In this document: in pieces, positions 27,915 through 37,849 of the stretch
Position numbering within the stretch: position 1 is the first letter of the stretch
How the letters are laid out: every line of letters begins with the position of its first letter
Origin: JARFQH01 sp963825595
GTDB taxonomy: Bacteria > Desulfobacterota > Desulfobacteria > Desulfobacterales > SG8-13
Reading direction: 5' to 3'
DNA length: 64,000 nucleotides
NCBI GenBank assembly: GCA_963825595.1
Contig: CAWGUE010000008.1
Location: 186,001 to 250,000 of the forward strand
Program-made: the position numbers and the translations under genes
Notes under the pieces: model-generated
What the model was told of the DNA's origin: nothing
What the model saw: the letters and a program-made list of their open reading frames with translations, nothing else
Database searches by the model: none

Positions 27915-28087
27915 TAGGCTCGCGCTCCGATTGCTTCGAAATTAGGGCGCATCCAACCAGGAGAAATGCCATCCAGGTGATCTACTCGCCTGATTTACGG
28001 ACCGAAAAATGGCGTGAGATACCATCTATTCGATTTTCACTTTTCAGTCAATGTTGCTTCACCGCTGAAGCCAACGGGTGCTAATCA

Positions 28088-29020
28088 TCAGGGAACGATC
28101 CAGATGACCGATTCAGGCATTTTGTTGAGAACGTAGTTTGTTACACTGCCGGTAAAAAAGTTACGATTGATTCCGCGGCGCCCCATGATGATCGTGTCAT
28201 AACGTACAGACCGAAACTCCTTGACGATTTCCGCTCCCGGGTTGATAAGGCCCTTGACGGTTTTAATGCCGACCCGATTTTCATCTATTCCAAAATCGGC
28301 CAGTTTCTGGTGTGCCGCCGCATAAAAATTGTCTATACAACGCTGGTCCCCCCGGGACAAGGTCGAAGCCAAGGCCCCTATCGCCTTCTGGTCGAAGTCG
28401 ATCTCACAGTAATCGCTCAACCGCGGCTGCACGTGAAACAGTGTCAACTCCACTTCGGGATTGGCCCCGACAATAAATACCATGTGGTCGATCGCCCGCA
28501 ACGAAAATTCCGAACCGTCAACCGGTACGAGCATTTTCCCCGGTTCGACATCCCCGCCGACGAGCCAGACTGGAATCACCCCGGAATTCTGCACAATACT
28601 GCTCGATACGCTGCCCATGAACATTTCCTGAAGCGCAGTCATACCTCGTCGCCCGACCACGATCGCATCCAGACGCTCATTCTGGGCATAGTCGATAATA
28701 TCCATGGCGATACCCAGTCGCCGCGGCCGGTTGACCACATCGATACGGTCGTCCTCAACGCCTGCCGTTACCATGTCGCGCCGGTGGTTTTCGAGCATGT
28801 CCTGACATCGCTGGCGGTTGCGCCGCATGATCTGTGCCAGTTCCTGGCGCACGCGCGCAGACGCTGAGGCTTCGTCCAGCAGAAACTGGGATATGGTCGG
28901 TTGGATGGTGGCCAGAACGAATTTCACGCCTTGCACCTTCTTGAACAACCTTACGGCGTATCGAACAGCGAAAACAGCGTTTTTGGAATTATCCACTGCA
29001 ATCAATATTTTCTTATGCAA
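28088..29020 (-). CDS. Tandem-domain universal stress protein
   Basis: 310 residues from a TTG at 29020, which has AGGAG 8 bases upstream; a GTG at 29044 adds eight residues. Two UspA folds are joined: residues about 1-150 and 160-310. Each has the ATP-binding Gx2Gx9G(S/T) pattern: VVGRRGMTALQEMFMGSVSS and IMGRRGINRNFFTGSVTN. ATP-binding tandem Usps respond to energy and stress state; the exact role is unknown. It is cytoplasmic and transcribed alone. Confidence 0.9.
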   Translation of the reverse strand: MHKKILIAVDNSKNAVFAVRYAVRLFKKVQGVKFVLATIQPTISQFLLDEASASARVRQELAQIMRRNRQRCQDMLENHRRDMVTAGVEDDRIDVVNRPRRLGIAMDIIDYAQNERLDAIVVGRRGMTALQEMFMGSVSSSIVQNSGVIPVWLVGGDVEPGKMLVPVDGSEFSLRAIDHMVFIVGANPEVELTLFHVQPRLSDYCEIDFDQKAIGALASTLSRGDQRCIDNFYAAAHQKLADFGIDENRVGIKTVKGLINPGAEIVKEFRSVRYDTIIMGRRGINRNFFTGSVTNYVLNKMPESVIWIVP

Positions 29021-29375
29021 TTCCGGTTCTCCTTCCAGTGGCACTGTAAGTTGATGGTGAACAATCCCAAAAATTTCTTACTTTCTGGCTTTCTTCTGTT
29101 CTTCTATGTCTCCCATATATGGGGCTCGAAACCGGCTCCTCACAAAATAGCTCCGGTCTTCTTAACTGAGGTTTCAAAACCTCATTAAAACGGCCTGTCA
29201 ACCCAAACAGCTTCATCCAAGTTGGCTTATTCGGTTGCTGCGGGTATGTCAACGCCTGAGGCTGATCGCTAAAATGATGCATCGGCCTAATTGATTTGTA
29301 AAATAGTCATAATTGTTGACTTTTTCGACGATGTCGTTAGATTAACACCACTTTTAAATCCATTTAGTCACAAGA
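29021..29375. other. Divergent intergenic region, Usp and RND adaptor
   Basis: 355 bases. No gene is supported. It holds the candidate promoter at 29316-29343; the minus-strand promoter of the Usp gene was not identified. Confidence 0.5.
29316..29343 (+). promoter_or_regulatory. Candidate sigma-70 promoter for the first RND operon
   Basis: TTGACT, 16 bases, TAGATT, about 32 bases before the adaptor ATG at 29376. Confidence 0.5.
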
Positions 29376-30513
29376 ATGAAGATGATAAAACGAATTATAG
29401 TGACCGTAATTGGTGTATTGTTATTGGTTGGCGCCCTTGCCGGAATAAAATCCCTGCAGATAGGAAAAATGGTTGCGGCCGGCAATCAGATGGCGCCACC
29501 GCCTACACCCGTGACAACCGCCGAGGTTCTCAAGCAGACATGGGAGTCGCTGCTGGCATCTGTCGGATCACTGGAGGCGGTTCAGGGTGTTATGGTCACC
29601 GCGGAACTTCCCGGCAAAGTGGTTCGGATCACTTTCGAGCCGGGCTCGATGGCGGCCGCCGGAGACATCCTGGTCTCCCAGAACACCACCTCCGAAGCGG
29701 CCCAACTCAGGGCGGCAGAAGCCTCCCTGACGCTCGCAAAGATCGAACGCGATCGCAAGAGAATTCTCCTGTCCAAAAATACGATATCCCAATCAGAATA
29801 CGATAATGCCGACGCGCAGTACAAAGAGGCAGAGGCTCAGGCCGACAACATCCGCTCGGTGATCACGAAAAAAAACATCCGCGCACCTTTTAGCGGCCGA
29901 CTCGGGATCCGTCACGTAAATCTTGGTCAAAACCTTAAAGAGGGCGACGCGATCGTGTCGCTCCAAACGATCGACCCGATATTCGTCAATTTCAGCCTGC
30001 CGCAGCAGCAACTGGCACAGATCCAGCCGGGACTCAGAGTACGGGTGACCACCGATGCGTTTCCGGGTCAGGTCATCGAAGGCCATATCACGGCCATCAA
30101 TCCCCAGGTCGACACCGCCACCCGAAATATCCAGCTCCAGGCCACTCGTGGCCAATCCCGAAGAACGTCTGCGACCAGGCATGTTCGTGAATGTCTCTTT
30201 GGTATTGCCCGTGGAGAAAAATGTGCTCGCCATTCCGGCCACCTCCGTGCTTTATGCCCCTTACAGCGATTCGGTGTTCGTCGTGGACGAGAAAAAAGAA
30301 TTAGAAAATGGACCTCCTGGAAAAATCGTTCGCCAGCAATTTGTGCGGCTCGGTGAGAAGCGCGGCGATTATGTTGCCGTCGTGTCCGGACTCGAGGAAG
30401 GCCAAACCGTCGTGAGCACCGGCGTTTTTAAACTGCGAAACGGTCAGGCGGTCAGTGTCGACAACGCGCTAACCCCTGAATTCAAGATCAATCCCGAACC
30501 CGAAGAAAGTTGA
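29376..30513 (+). pseudogene. RND efflux periplasmic adaptor, frameshifted
   Basis: An MFP/HlyD adaptor that would link the RND pump to an outer-membrane channel. The first frame gives an N-terminal anchor (IVTVIGVLLLVGALAGI), the lipoyl half (TAELPGKVVRITFEPGSMAAAGDILV), a coiled-coil hairpin, and the second lipoyl half (IRAPFSGRLGIRHVNLGQNLKEGD), up to RNIQLQAT. Around base 30147 the frame must skip one base to continue as VANPEERLRPGMFVNVSLVLP and the membrane-proximal domain to FKINPEPEES. Unshifted, the chain ends in nonsense at 30356. The span is 3n+1 bases, so removing one base restores about 378 residues. Could be sequence error or real inactivation. Confidence 0.85.
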
Positions 30514-30532
30514 CCTAATAAACGTCATCTGA

Positions 30533-33500
30533 ATGAATTTCACCGATCTTTTCATCCGCCGCCCCGTTCTCGCGATTGTGGTCAGCCTCGTTATCGTCAT
30601 CTCAGGCTTACAGGCGATCCGTTCGCTCAATGTCCGCCAATATCCCCGCAACGAGAACGCGGTGGTTACCGTAACGACCATTTACGTCGGTGCGAACGCC
30701 GAACTCGTACGCGGGTTCATCACGACCCCCCTTGAGCGCACCATCGCGGCCGCCGACGGCATCGATTACATCCAATCCCAGAGTTCCCAGGGGCTTTCGA
30801 CCATCAGCGTCCGCCTCAAGCTTAACTACGACCCCATCAAGGCGCTTTCGGAAATCAGCGCTAAAGTGGATCAGGTCCGGGGGGATCTACCCCCTGAGGC
30901 CGAAGTGCCCACCATCAACGTCGAATCGGCCGACAGCCGTTTTGCTTCGGCCTATCTGAGTTTCACATCCGACGTTCTCCAGCAGAATGAAATCACAGAC
31001 TACCTTGTCCGCATCGTTCAGCCGCGTCTGTCCGCCATCGAGGGCGTTCAGCGCGCCGATATTCTCGGTGCCCGCACCTTTGCCATGCGCATATGGCTAA
31101 AGCCCGAACGCATGGCCGCATTCAATATCAGCCCGGTGCAGGTCCGCCAGGCATTGGCCGCCAACAACTTCCTGGCCGCCGTCGGGCAAACCAAGGGCGC
31201 GCTCGTGCAGGTCAACTTGACCGCCAATACCGATCTGCGATCGCTGGAAGAGTTCAAGCGTCTCGTCATTCGCGAGCAGGACGGTGCCATCGTGCGACTC
31301 GAAGACATCGGCGACATCGTGCTGGGTGCCGAGGATTATGACACGGAAGTGCGCTTTTCAGGCCAAACGGCTGTTTTTATGGGTATATGGCCCCTGCCCA
31401 ATGCCAACTCGGTCGATGTCATCAATCGCGTACGCACTGAAATGTTGTCGATCGAGAGGGGGCTTCCCAGCGGCTTGCAGGCCCGCATCGCCTACGACGC
31501 CACCAACTACATCACCAATGCCATTCAAGAAGTGATCAAAACTCTCAGTGAGACGCTCCTGATTGTCATTGTCATCATTTTTTTGTTTCTGGGCTCTATT
31601 CGATCGGCGTTTATCCCGGTGGTGGCCATCCCAATGTCCCTGATCGGTGCGGCATTCCTGATGCAGGTGTTCGGATTTACAATCAATCTGCTCACACTGC
31701 TGGCGGTGGTGTTGTCCGTGGGTCTGGTGGTCGACGATGCCATCGTGGTGGTCGAAAATGTTCAACGGCATCTGAGCGAAGGTCAGTCGCCGCTTAGATG
31801 CCGCCTTGCTGGGCGCCCGCGAACTGATCGGTCCCATCATCGCCATGACCATCACCCTGGCAGCGGTCTATGCCCCGATCGGTCTACAGGGGGGGCTCAC
31901 CGGGTCGCTCTTTCGCGAATTCGCCTTTACACTGGCCGGGGCCGTCACCATTTCCGGCATCGTCGCCCTCACCCTATCGCCCATGATGGCCTCCAAGCTT
32001 TTGAAACCGGGAATCGAAGACCACGGCTTTGCCGGGAGAATCGCCCGCGGTTTCAAACGGTTCAGGAACTTATACGGTCGCATGCTCGACGTCACCCTGG
32101 CTTCACGTCCGGCTGTTTACATGGTCTGGGTCGTCGTAAGCCTTCTCGCGATACCGATGTTCATCATGTCCCCCAAGGAATTGGCGCCGACCGAAGACCA
32201 GGGCGTTATTTTCGGAATTCTCGACGCATCGGCAAACGCTACCCTCGACCAGACCAGCATATACTCTGCGGAGGTCAACAGGGCCTACCAGAGCGTCCCG
32301 GAAACCAACTTCACTTTTCAGATAACCCGCCCGTCCTCTGGAATCGCCGGCATGGTTGTCAAACCTTGGGACGAACGCGAGCGCACCATTTACCAGATCC
32401 TGCCCGAGGTTCAGCAAAAACTGTATGCCATCCCGGGCATTCGGATCTTTCCGGTGCTGCCGCCGGCGCTGCCGGGCGGCGGCCAGTTTCCGGTGGAATT
32501 CATCCTGGCATCCACAGCCGAGGAAGATCAGATTCTGGAGTTTGCCAAGCAGATTCAGTTCAAGGCCATGCAGAGCGGCCTGTTTGCCTTTCCGCCGCTG
32601 ATCGACGTCAAGATCGATCAACCGCAGTCCGAGATCGTTATCGACCGCAACAAGGTCGCTGATCTCGGCCTCAATTTGGGGCAAGTCGGTGCCGACATCG
32701 GATCGATGGTCGGCGGTAATTTCGTCAACCGTTTCGACATCGCCGGCCGCAGTTACAAGGTGATCCCGCAGATTCAACGGGTCGACCGCCTTAACCCCGA
32801 TCAACTCAAAAACATTTACGTCACCGGTCCCGACAACCAACTTGTGCCGCTCAGCACCATCGCCGAGATCCGCAACTCCACCGTACCGCGTTCGCTGAAC
32901 CGCTTTCAACAGCTCAATGCCGTCACGATCAGCGGTGTGGCGGTCAGACCGCTCGACGAAGCGTTGGTCTTTTTGGAAGACGAAGCAGCAAAAATATTGC
33001 CCAAGGGCTATGTGCTGGACTACACCGGTGAGTCGCGGCAGCTCCGCAGCGAGGGCAACCAGTTTCTCCCCACATTTGCGCTGGCCATCATTCTGATTTT
33101 CCTGGTCCTCGCGGCCCAGTTCAACAGCTTCCGCGATCCCTTCGTGATCCTGGCCGGTTCGGTGCCCCTGGCCATGTTCGGCGCTTTAGTCTTTACGTTC
33201 TTGAAAATGCCTGACCCCAATGTGCCGTTCTGGACCGCGGGCTGGACGACGACGCTGAACATCTATTCCCAGGTCGGACTCGTGACCCTCGTCGGCCTTG
33301 TATCTAAAAACGGCATCCTCATCGTCGAGTTCGCCAACGTACTCCAGGAGAGAGGACTCACCAAGCTGGAAGCCGTGCGTGAGGCAACACTGACCCGCCT
33401 GCGCCCAATCATTATGACCACCGCTGCCACCATCGCCGGTCACTTTCCACTGACACTCGTTACCGGTGCCGGAGCCCAGGCACGCAACTCCATCGGTCTG

Positions 33501-33671
33501 GTACTCGTCGGCGGCATGGCCATCGGCACACTCTTTACCCTCTTCGTCATCCCCTCGATCTACATGCTCGTCGCCCGCGACCACACCAGAGAAGGCGAAC
33601 AAAGAGCCGAAAATCCAACGGCTAAAACCGTCATGCCGGTCGGTGATTTCGGCGCAGCAACTAAAAACTAA
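30533..33671 (+). pseudogene. RND efflux permease (AcrB/MexB type), frameshifted
   Basis: An inner-membrane proton-driven exporter of about 1,045 residues if one base is skipped. The first part runs from MNFTDLFIRRPVLAIVVSLVIVISGLQAI through the porter domain to TM4, VVLSVGLVVDDAIVVVENVQRHLSEGQSP, with the paired Asp residues of the proton relay. Near base 31795 the reading should pass to LDAALLGARELIGPIIAMTITLAAVYAP; the extra base sits in CTTAGATG. The second part is complete to the final helices. It lies 19 bases after the adaptor. Both genes being shifted makes this pump non-functional as written. Confidence 0.87.
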
Positions 33672-34056
33672 ATATTCCGATGGAGTTAATTTCAGATTTG
33701 ATGGGTGAGTCGGATTTTACCGTCATCGCCTTGCGACAGGCAAAAAAACCGACCACATTTCGCAGACCGGCAGCGTTTGTTCACCTCCCGCTCGTCTATT
33801 GCCACCCATTAACGTAAAAAATCCCTTCTACGATAGAAACAACGCTTTACTATAAAATAGCATTACTTTCACTTTGAGATACGATTTGGCTATTTGAAAG
33901 TATTTAGAAATAGCGCCCGGTAGGTATTGATAGCAGCAGGTTTTAGTTCACCCAAACGGATTATATGTTGGAGATATCACTCACTTCCAATAAGCTCTTA
34001 AAACCACAATATCTTGATGTAACCCAAAAAGGAGAAAACCTCGTTAATGATGGATT
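33672..34056. other. Intergenic, AT-rich boundary
   Basis: 385 bases between the RND permease end and the rsgA end (convergent). Base composition drops to AT-rich from about 33,800. No gene or clear terminator was recognised. Confidence 0.45.
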
Positions 34057-35139
34057 CTACCTTCTGTATTTTTTATTCTTCATGACAGTTTTAACAAATT
34101 TTCCGAACTTTTTATCTTTTCGCTTTTTCTCTAAAAATGACATCTCATAAAAAGCAGATTCTTTATTTAATTTTACAAAATTTTGATAACGTTCCTGTGA
34201 AATTATCCCGTTCTTTAACGCATCCAATACTGAACAGCCTTGCTCTTGTGTATGGGAACAATCATTATAGAGGCATTGCTTTGATAAATCAGCTATTTCA
34301 TCGAATGTACTATGAATACCAGTATCAACAGCAAAATTTCCGAGTTCTCGCATACCTGGTGTATCTATTATCATTGCCCCGTTTTTCAAACTTATTAATT
34401 GACGGCGGGTCGTAATATGTCTTCCTTTTCCGTCTTTTTTCCTAACGCTATGGGTTTTTAGTCGCACTTCATCCGAAAGGTTATTTACTAAGGTGGTTTT
34501 ACCAACCCCCGATGATCCAAGCAAACAATACGTTTTCCAAGGAATCAATAATTCCTTAACAATTTTCAGGCTCGTATTGTCTTCATTACTAAAAGGCACT
34601 ACTCGAATGTCAGGAACTAGAGCATGAATTTCAGTAACCTTTTTATCTATCTCACCAACGGGCAACAGATCACTTTTACTCAATAATATAACAGGTTCGA
34701 TATCGCTCTCATTTATCATAACCAAATAGCGTTCTAATCGTCTGAGATTATAATTGGTGTCAAGTGATTGAACGATTAAACCCGTGTCGATATTAGTGGC
34801 TATTAATTGATACTCGATCTTCTTACCGGATGTTTTCCGTTTTAGTACGGATTTTCTTGGAACAATCTCACTAATGATGGCGAAAGAATTTTTATCATAA
34901 TATTGAGCAATCACCCAATCTCCTGTGGCTGGGTAATCTAACTGAGAATCAGCACTGAATAAGAGTTTACCTGTTACTTCGGCCGATACATCACCGTTGC
35001 CGTCGTTAATGGTATAACTATCCTTATTGACCGTAATAACCCTTGCAATTTGGTGATCAATTAATTTTGCAGGATCAACTCTATCAAGAAACCACTTATT
35101 GAAACCTAATTGTTCTATCTTCACTGTCACATTTCTCAT
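34057..35139 (-). CDS. rsgA: Ribosome small-subunit-dependent GTPase A
   Basis: 360 residues. A circularly permuted GTPase helping 30S assembly. N-terminal OB-like domain (about 45-110), then GTPase motifs in permuted order: LLSKSDL (G4), GSSGVGKTTLVNN (G1), and IIDTPGMRE (G3), followed by a zinc site built from CLYNDCSHTQEQGC. The last 30 residues are Lys-rich. The gene is clearly more AT-rich and uses more A/T-ending codons than its neighbours, which suggests acquisition from a low-GC donor or a second copy. It stands alone. Confidence 0.95.
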   Translation of the reverse strand: MRNVTVKIEQLGFNKWFLDRVDPAKLIDHQIARVITVNKDSYTINDGNGDVSAEVTGKLLFSADSQLDYPATGDWVIAQYYDKNSFAIISEIVPRKSVLKRKTSGKKIEYQLIATNIDTGLIVQSLDTNYNLRRLERYLVMINESDIEPVILLSKSDLLPVGEIDKKVTEIHALVPDIRVVPFSNEDNTSLKIVKELLIPWKTYCLLGSSGVGKTTLVNNLSDEVRLKTHSVRKKDGKGRHITTRRQLISLKNGAMIIDTPGMRELGNFAVDTGIHSTFDEIADLSKQCLYNDCSHTQEQGCSVLDALKNGIISQERYQNFVKLNKESAFYEMSFLEKKRKDKKFGKFVKTVMKNKKYRR

Positions 35140-35429
35140 AAACTATTGTGGATGCCACATGTTGTGGTTGAGCTCAATATTAAGAATTGCAGATTTATTG
35201 AGATTGAATTTGTGGGGCCGGTCAATACTCAAACTTGCTTGCCATAAGTCAAACTATCTGGATTTTCATCATTTATGCAGATAAAATCTGGCAATCACCA
35301 GTCACCCGTCGAATTGATAGGTTTGATGGCTCAACGTAAAAAACACGTTCAATCAACAAACTTTGAGCTTTGATGAAGTAAGCGAATTCTCGTTTCGAAT
35401 TCTTAGGATATTGTCTAACATGCAAATCA

Positions 35430-36575
35430 TCATTTTATTAAAATCGGTACATCCAGTGCATCGTCATATTCCGGTTTACCGGTTGGATTGTCCTTTTTGA
35501 GAATGAGGGTTCCGTTACTGCTGAAACCAGGCGATTTGAAATGTATCACGGATTCAAATGGTACGAACATTTCAGTCATCCAGGGGCTTTTCGCGGTGGC
35601 ATATCCTTGGGCTATAATCGTACCGCTTGCATCCGAAAGGACAACGGGGAAATCTCCCTCGAAAAACCATGCTCCCCTTGCATATCCACGGATGATAAGG
35701 GGTGATGTGACAGCAGCGCCCGGCAACGGTGAATCCACATAGATCAAATCGCTCTTGCAGTTTCCCCGAGGAAACACCTGAACGAGCTGCGTTGCCGAGA
35801 ATGACGATTCATAATCCGACCCAAAACCGTCGGTGGGAGGTCCGGTCGTCTTTCCGGCAAGTGTCATGAAAAGCGGTGTGTAGGGCGCTAAAGCGGGCAA
35901 GGTTTTTCGATAGGCGGCCATGATACTACCCAACGCCGGTGAATTTCCCGCAAGCCAAAACTCTTTTGCCCGCGAACACGGAACAAACGATCGCACTTCG
36001 TGACCGATGGTCACCCAACCGTCAAGAATCTCTTCGCCTTCGGAAAGAGAGGCGCTCTCTTTAAACGCATCGCCATCAAGCACTATGTATCTTGATATGC
36101 CGACAGAGGGCGCCTTGTTCATGGGCTCGTCCGGTTTGCGATCCATATACTTCGCTATGATCACACCGTTTTGGATGGCGATATTTTGGGGCGTCACCCG
36201 ATCGCCAAGCAGAAATGCACGCGTACCTCGATAAAATCCCTTTGCGCTGAGCGCCGCGGCAACATAATAAAAGGTCCCGCTTCCCCCAGGGTCATGCGTT
36301 AAAAACAGCGCAGCGTCCACGCCATCTTTGCCGTCAATATTTCCATAGACCGGCTTGCCAAAAACGGAGGTTATGACTTTGGTTGCTGAGCCAGGTGCGG
36401 CGTTTATTTCACTGAGGCCGGCGACCAATCGTAGCGTTTGATCCCCGACCATGTATGTGGCATTCAGTGGGTCCCTTGCGGCCCCGGCATCATCTGTTTT
36501 TGAGCCGCCCATGGATGTCATGCAGCCGATGGCTATAAGACAGGCCAACATACCTCCGATAAGGTTCGTTTTCAT
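35430..36575 (-). CDS. Lipoprotein with C-terminal Gmad2-like domain
   Basis: 381 residues. Lipoprotein signal ending LIAIGC (Cys 18). The middle (about 40-270) is of unknown type; it includes a stretch on numeric-looking beta strands such as TLRLVAGLSEINAAPGSATK. Residues about 285-370 look like Gmad2, an Ig-like domain first noted in spore germination proteins: YVDSPLPGAAVTSPLIIRGYARG, AWFFEGDFPVVLSDASG and FVPFESVIHFK. Function unknown; probably a cell-envelope binding protein. A small open frame ends 15 bases upstream. Confidence 0.72.
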   Translation of the reverse strand: MKTNLIGGMLACLIAIGCMTSMGGSKTDDAGAARDPLNATYMVGDQTLRLVAGLSEINAAPGSATKVITSVFGKPVYGNIDGKDGVDAALFLTHDPGGSGTFYYVAAALSAKGFYRGTRAFLLGDRVTPQNIAIQNGVIIAKYMDRKPDEPMNKAPSVGISRYIVLDGDAFKESASLSEGEEILDGWVTIGHEVRSFVPCSRAKEFWLAGNSPALGSIMAAYRKTLPALAPYTPLFMTLAGKTTGPPTDGFGSDYESSFSATQLVQVFPRGNCKSDLIYVDSPLPGAAVTSPLIIRGYARGAWFFEGDFPVVLSDASGTIIAQGYATAKSPWMTEMFVPFESVIHFKSPGFSSNGTLILKKDNPTGKPEYDDALDVPILIK

Positions 36576-36590
36576 GAATCAGCTGACCTC

Positions 36591-36794
36591 TTATTTGTTT
36601 GGAGGAACGGCAAGCTTCTTCTGGCTGCCAGTCGTGATAGACGTAACACCGGCACGCGGGATGATAGCCAGGGAAATAGACACTTTGTCTTCAATGGGAA
36701 GCGCCGACATGGTCTCCATGGCAAGGATTTCAATTGTGCTACCTTTTTGGATTTTGGCCACAGAGCCCCACCCATATGTGTTTAGCATGTACAT
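36591..36794 (-). CDS. Small hypothetical protein
   Basis: 67 residues: it contains GSTIEILAMETMSALPIEDKV-like alternating strands and no signal peptide. It lies immediately upstream of the Gmad2 lipoprotein gene on the same strand and may lead that transcript, or be the remnant of a longer gene. An overlapping frame (36572-36775) is less plausible. Confidence 0.35.
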   Translation of the reverse strand: MYMLNTYGWGSVAKIQKGSTIEILAMETMSALPIEDKVSISLAIIPRAGVTSITTGSQKKLAVPPNK

Positions 36795-36948
36795 AATCGC
36801 ATAGTATTTCGATATTATTGATTATTTAATATAAAACGTCATGAATATAATCCAAAGTGATTCCTTCTTGATGGCTTGTCTTTTGGCGGGTTAGATTTCT
36901 CAATAGGAAATTTGTGCTTCTAATTTTGGAGAAGAAATGTCAAAAAAG

Positions 36949-36977
36949 TTGATAATGTAGTGCATATGATATACAAT
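36949..36977 (+). promoter_or_regulatory. Candidate promoter giving a near-leaderless PilZ mRNA
   Basis: TTGATA, 17 bases, TACAAT. Transcription would begin at about 36984, the first base of the preferred ATG of the next gene. Confidence 0.4.
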
Positions 36978-36983
36978 ATGGGT

Positions 36984-37484
36984 ATGAAAAAGGACATCGT
37001 TTATTCAATTCGGATGGCAAGTTTGGTACGCAACACGCTTCAATTTGCAGCGAGAAAAGAGCGACGGACGGTCGCATCTCTGCTGGACAAAATCATTTTA
37101 AACTTTCTTGAAGAGCAGCATTATTTATTACCGCATGAAATCGGTAGTGACAGACGCGTGCATCAAAGGAACAAAATCACCCTGCCCGCCATGACCCTTA
37201 TGGAAAATGGCAACAACGATCATTCCTTTCCCTGTGTGATAACAGATATTGCCATGGGGGGTGTAAATGTTACCTATCCCAAAGGATCAGGAATTAAAGA
37301 GGCGTTGCTGACGGGCAAGGATCAGTTCAGGCTATTGTTTAAACTTCCCCAGAATGAAGGTGAGATCATATTTCAGTGTGATGCCCGCCGATTTGTGGAG
37401 GTGGACAAAGAAATTCACATTGGTGCGATGATTAATAATCCAAATCCTAAAGACCTAAATACGTTGAATTTATACCTGAGTTAG
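36984..37484 (+). CDS. Ribbon-helix-helix / PilZ domain protein
   Basis: 166 residues from the ATG at 36984; starts at 36960 (GTG), 36966 or 36978 are also open. Residues about 3-45 look like a ribbon-helix-helix DNA-binding unit: a beta strand (DIVYSIRM) then two helices (SLVRNTLQFAARKERRTVASLLDKIILNFLEE). Residues about 55-160 look like PilZ: RRVHQR supplies the RxxxR motif and DIAMGGVNV replaces the usual [D/N]xSxxG, with Ala for Ser. If both readings hold, this would be a DNA-binding protein that senses cyclic di-GMP. It is convergent with an HD-GYP gene. Confidence 0.68.
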   Translation: MKKDIVYSIRMASLVRNTLQFAARKERRTVASLLDKIILNFLEEQHYLLPHEIGSDRRVHQRNKITLPAMTLMENGNNDHSFPCVITDIAMGGVNVTYPKGSGIKEALLTGKDQFRLLFKLPQNEGEIIFQCDARRFVEVDKEIHIGAMINNPNPKDLNTLNLYLS

Positions 37485-37849
37485 CATCGACGCGTTATAG
37501 CGATTTCTCGACGGTCAATGAAGTTTTCTCCTTGTCTTTTCAAATTCTATTTTGAAATTCCCCTTTTTAAGCAAATTGCGCCATTCATCGAATTGTAAGA
37601 TCCTTCCAATATTCTTAATAAGAACAGCCTTCATATTTCAAGTCGCTATTTGTATTTCCCCGCATTAGCATGAAAATATGACCAACCCATGGGCCAACGC
37701 TGAGGAGAAGCGCCCCTGGACGGCGTCACCAGGAACTTGCAGTAGGCTCACTACTCCTGCACCCCCAAGGCCTTAATCAGGATCGCATCTGGTTGGTGCT
37801 ATCAGCGGGGATAAAATCGAGAGGGTCGCGCCTGGACTTAAGATGCCTT
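37485..37849. other. Convergent intergenic stretch
   Basis: 365 bases between the ends of the RHH-PilZ and HD-GYP genes. No clear terminator. A GC-richer block from about 37,690 to 37,830 contrasts with AT-rich flanks and may be a remnant, but no protein match was recognised in any frame. Confidence 0.4.
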
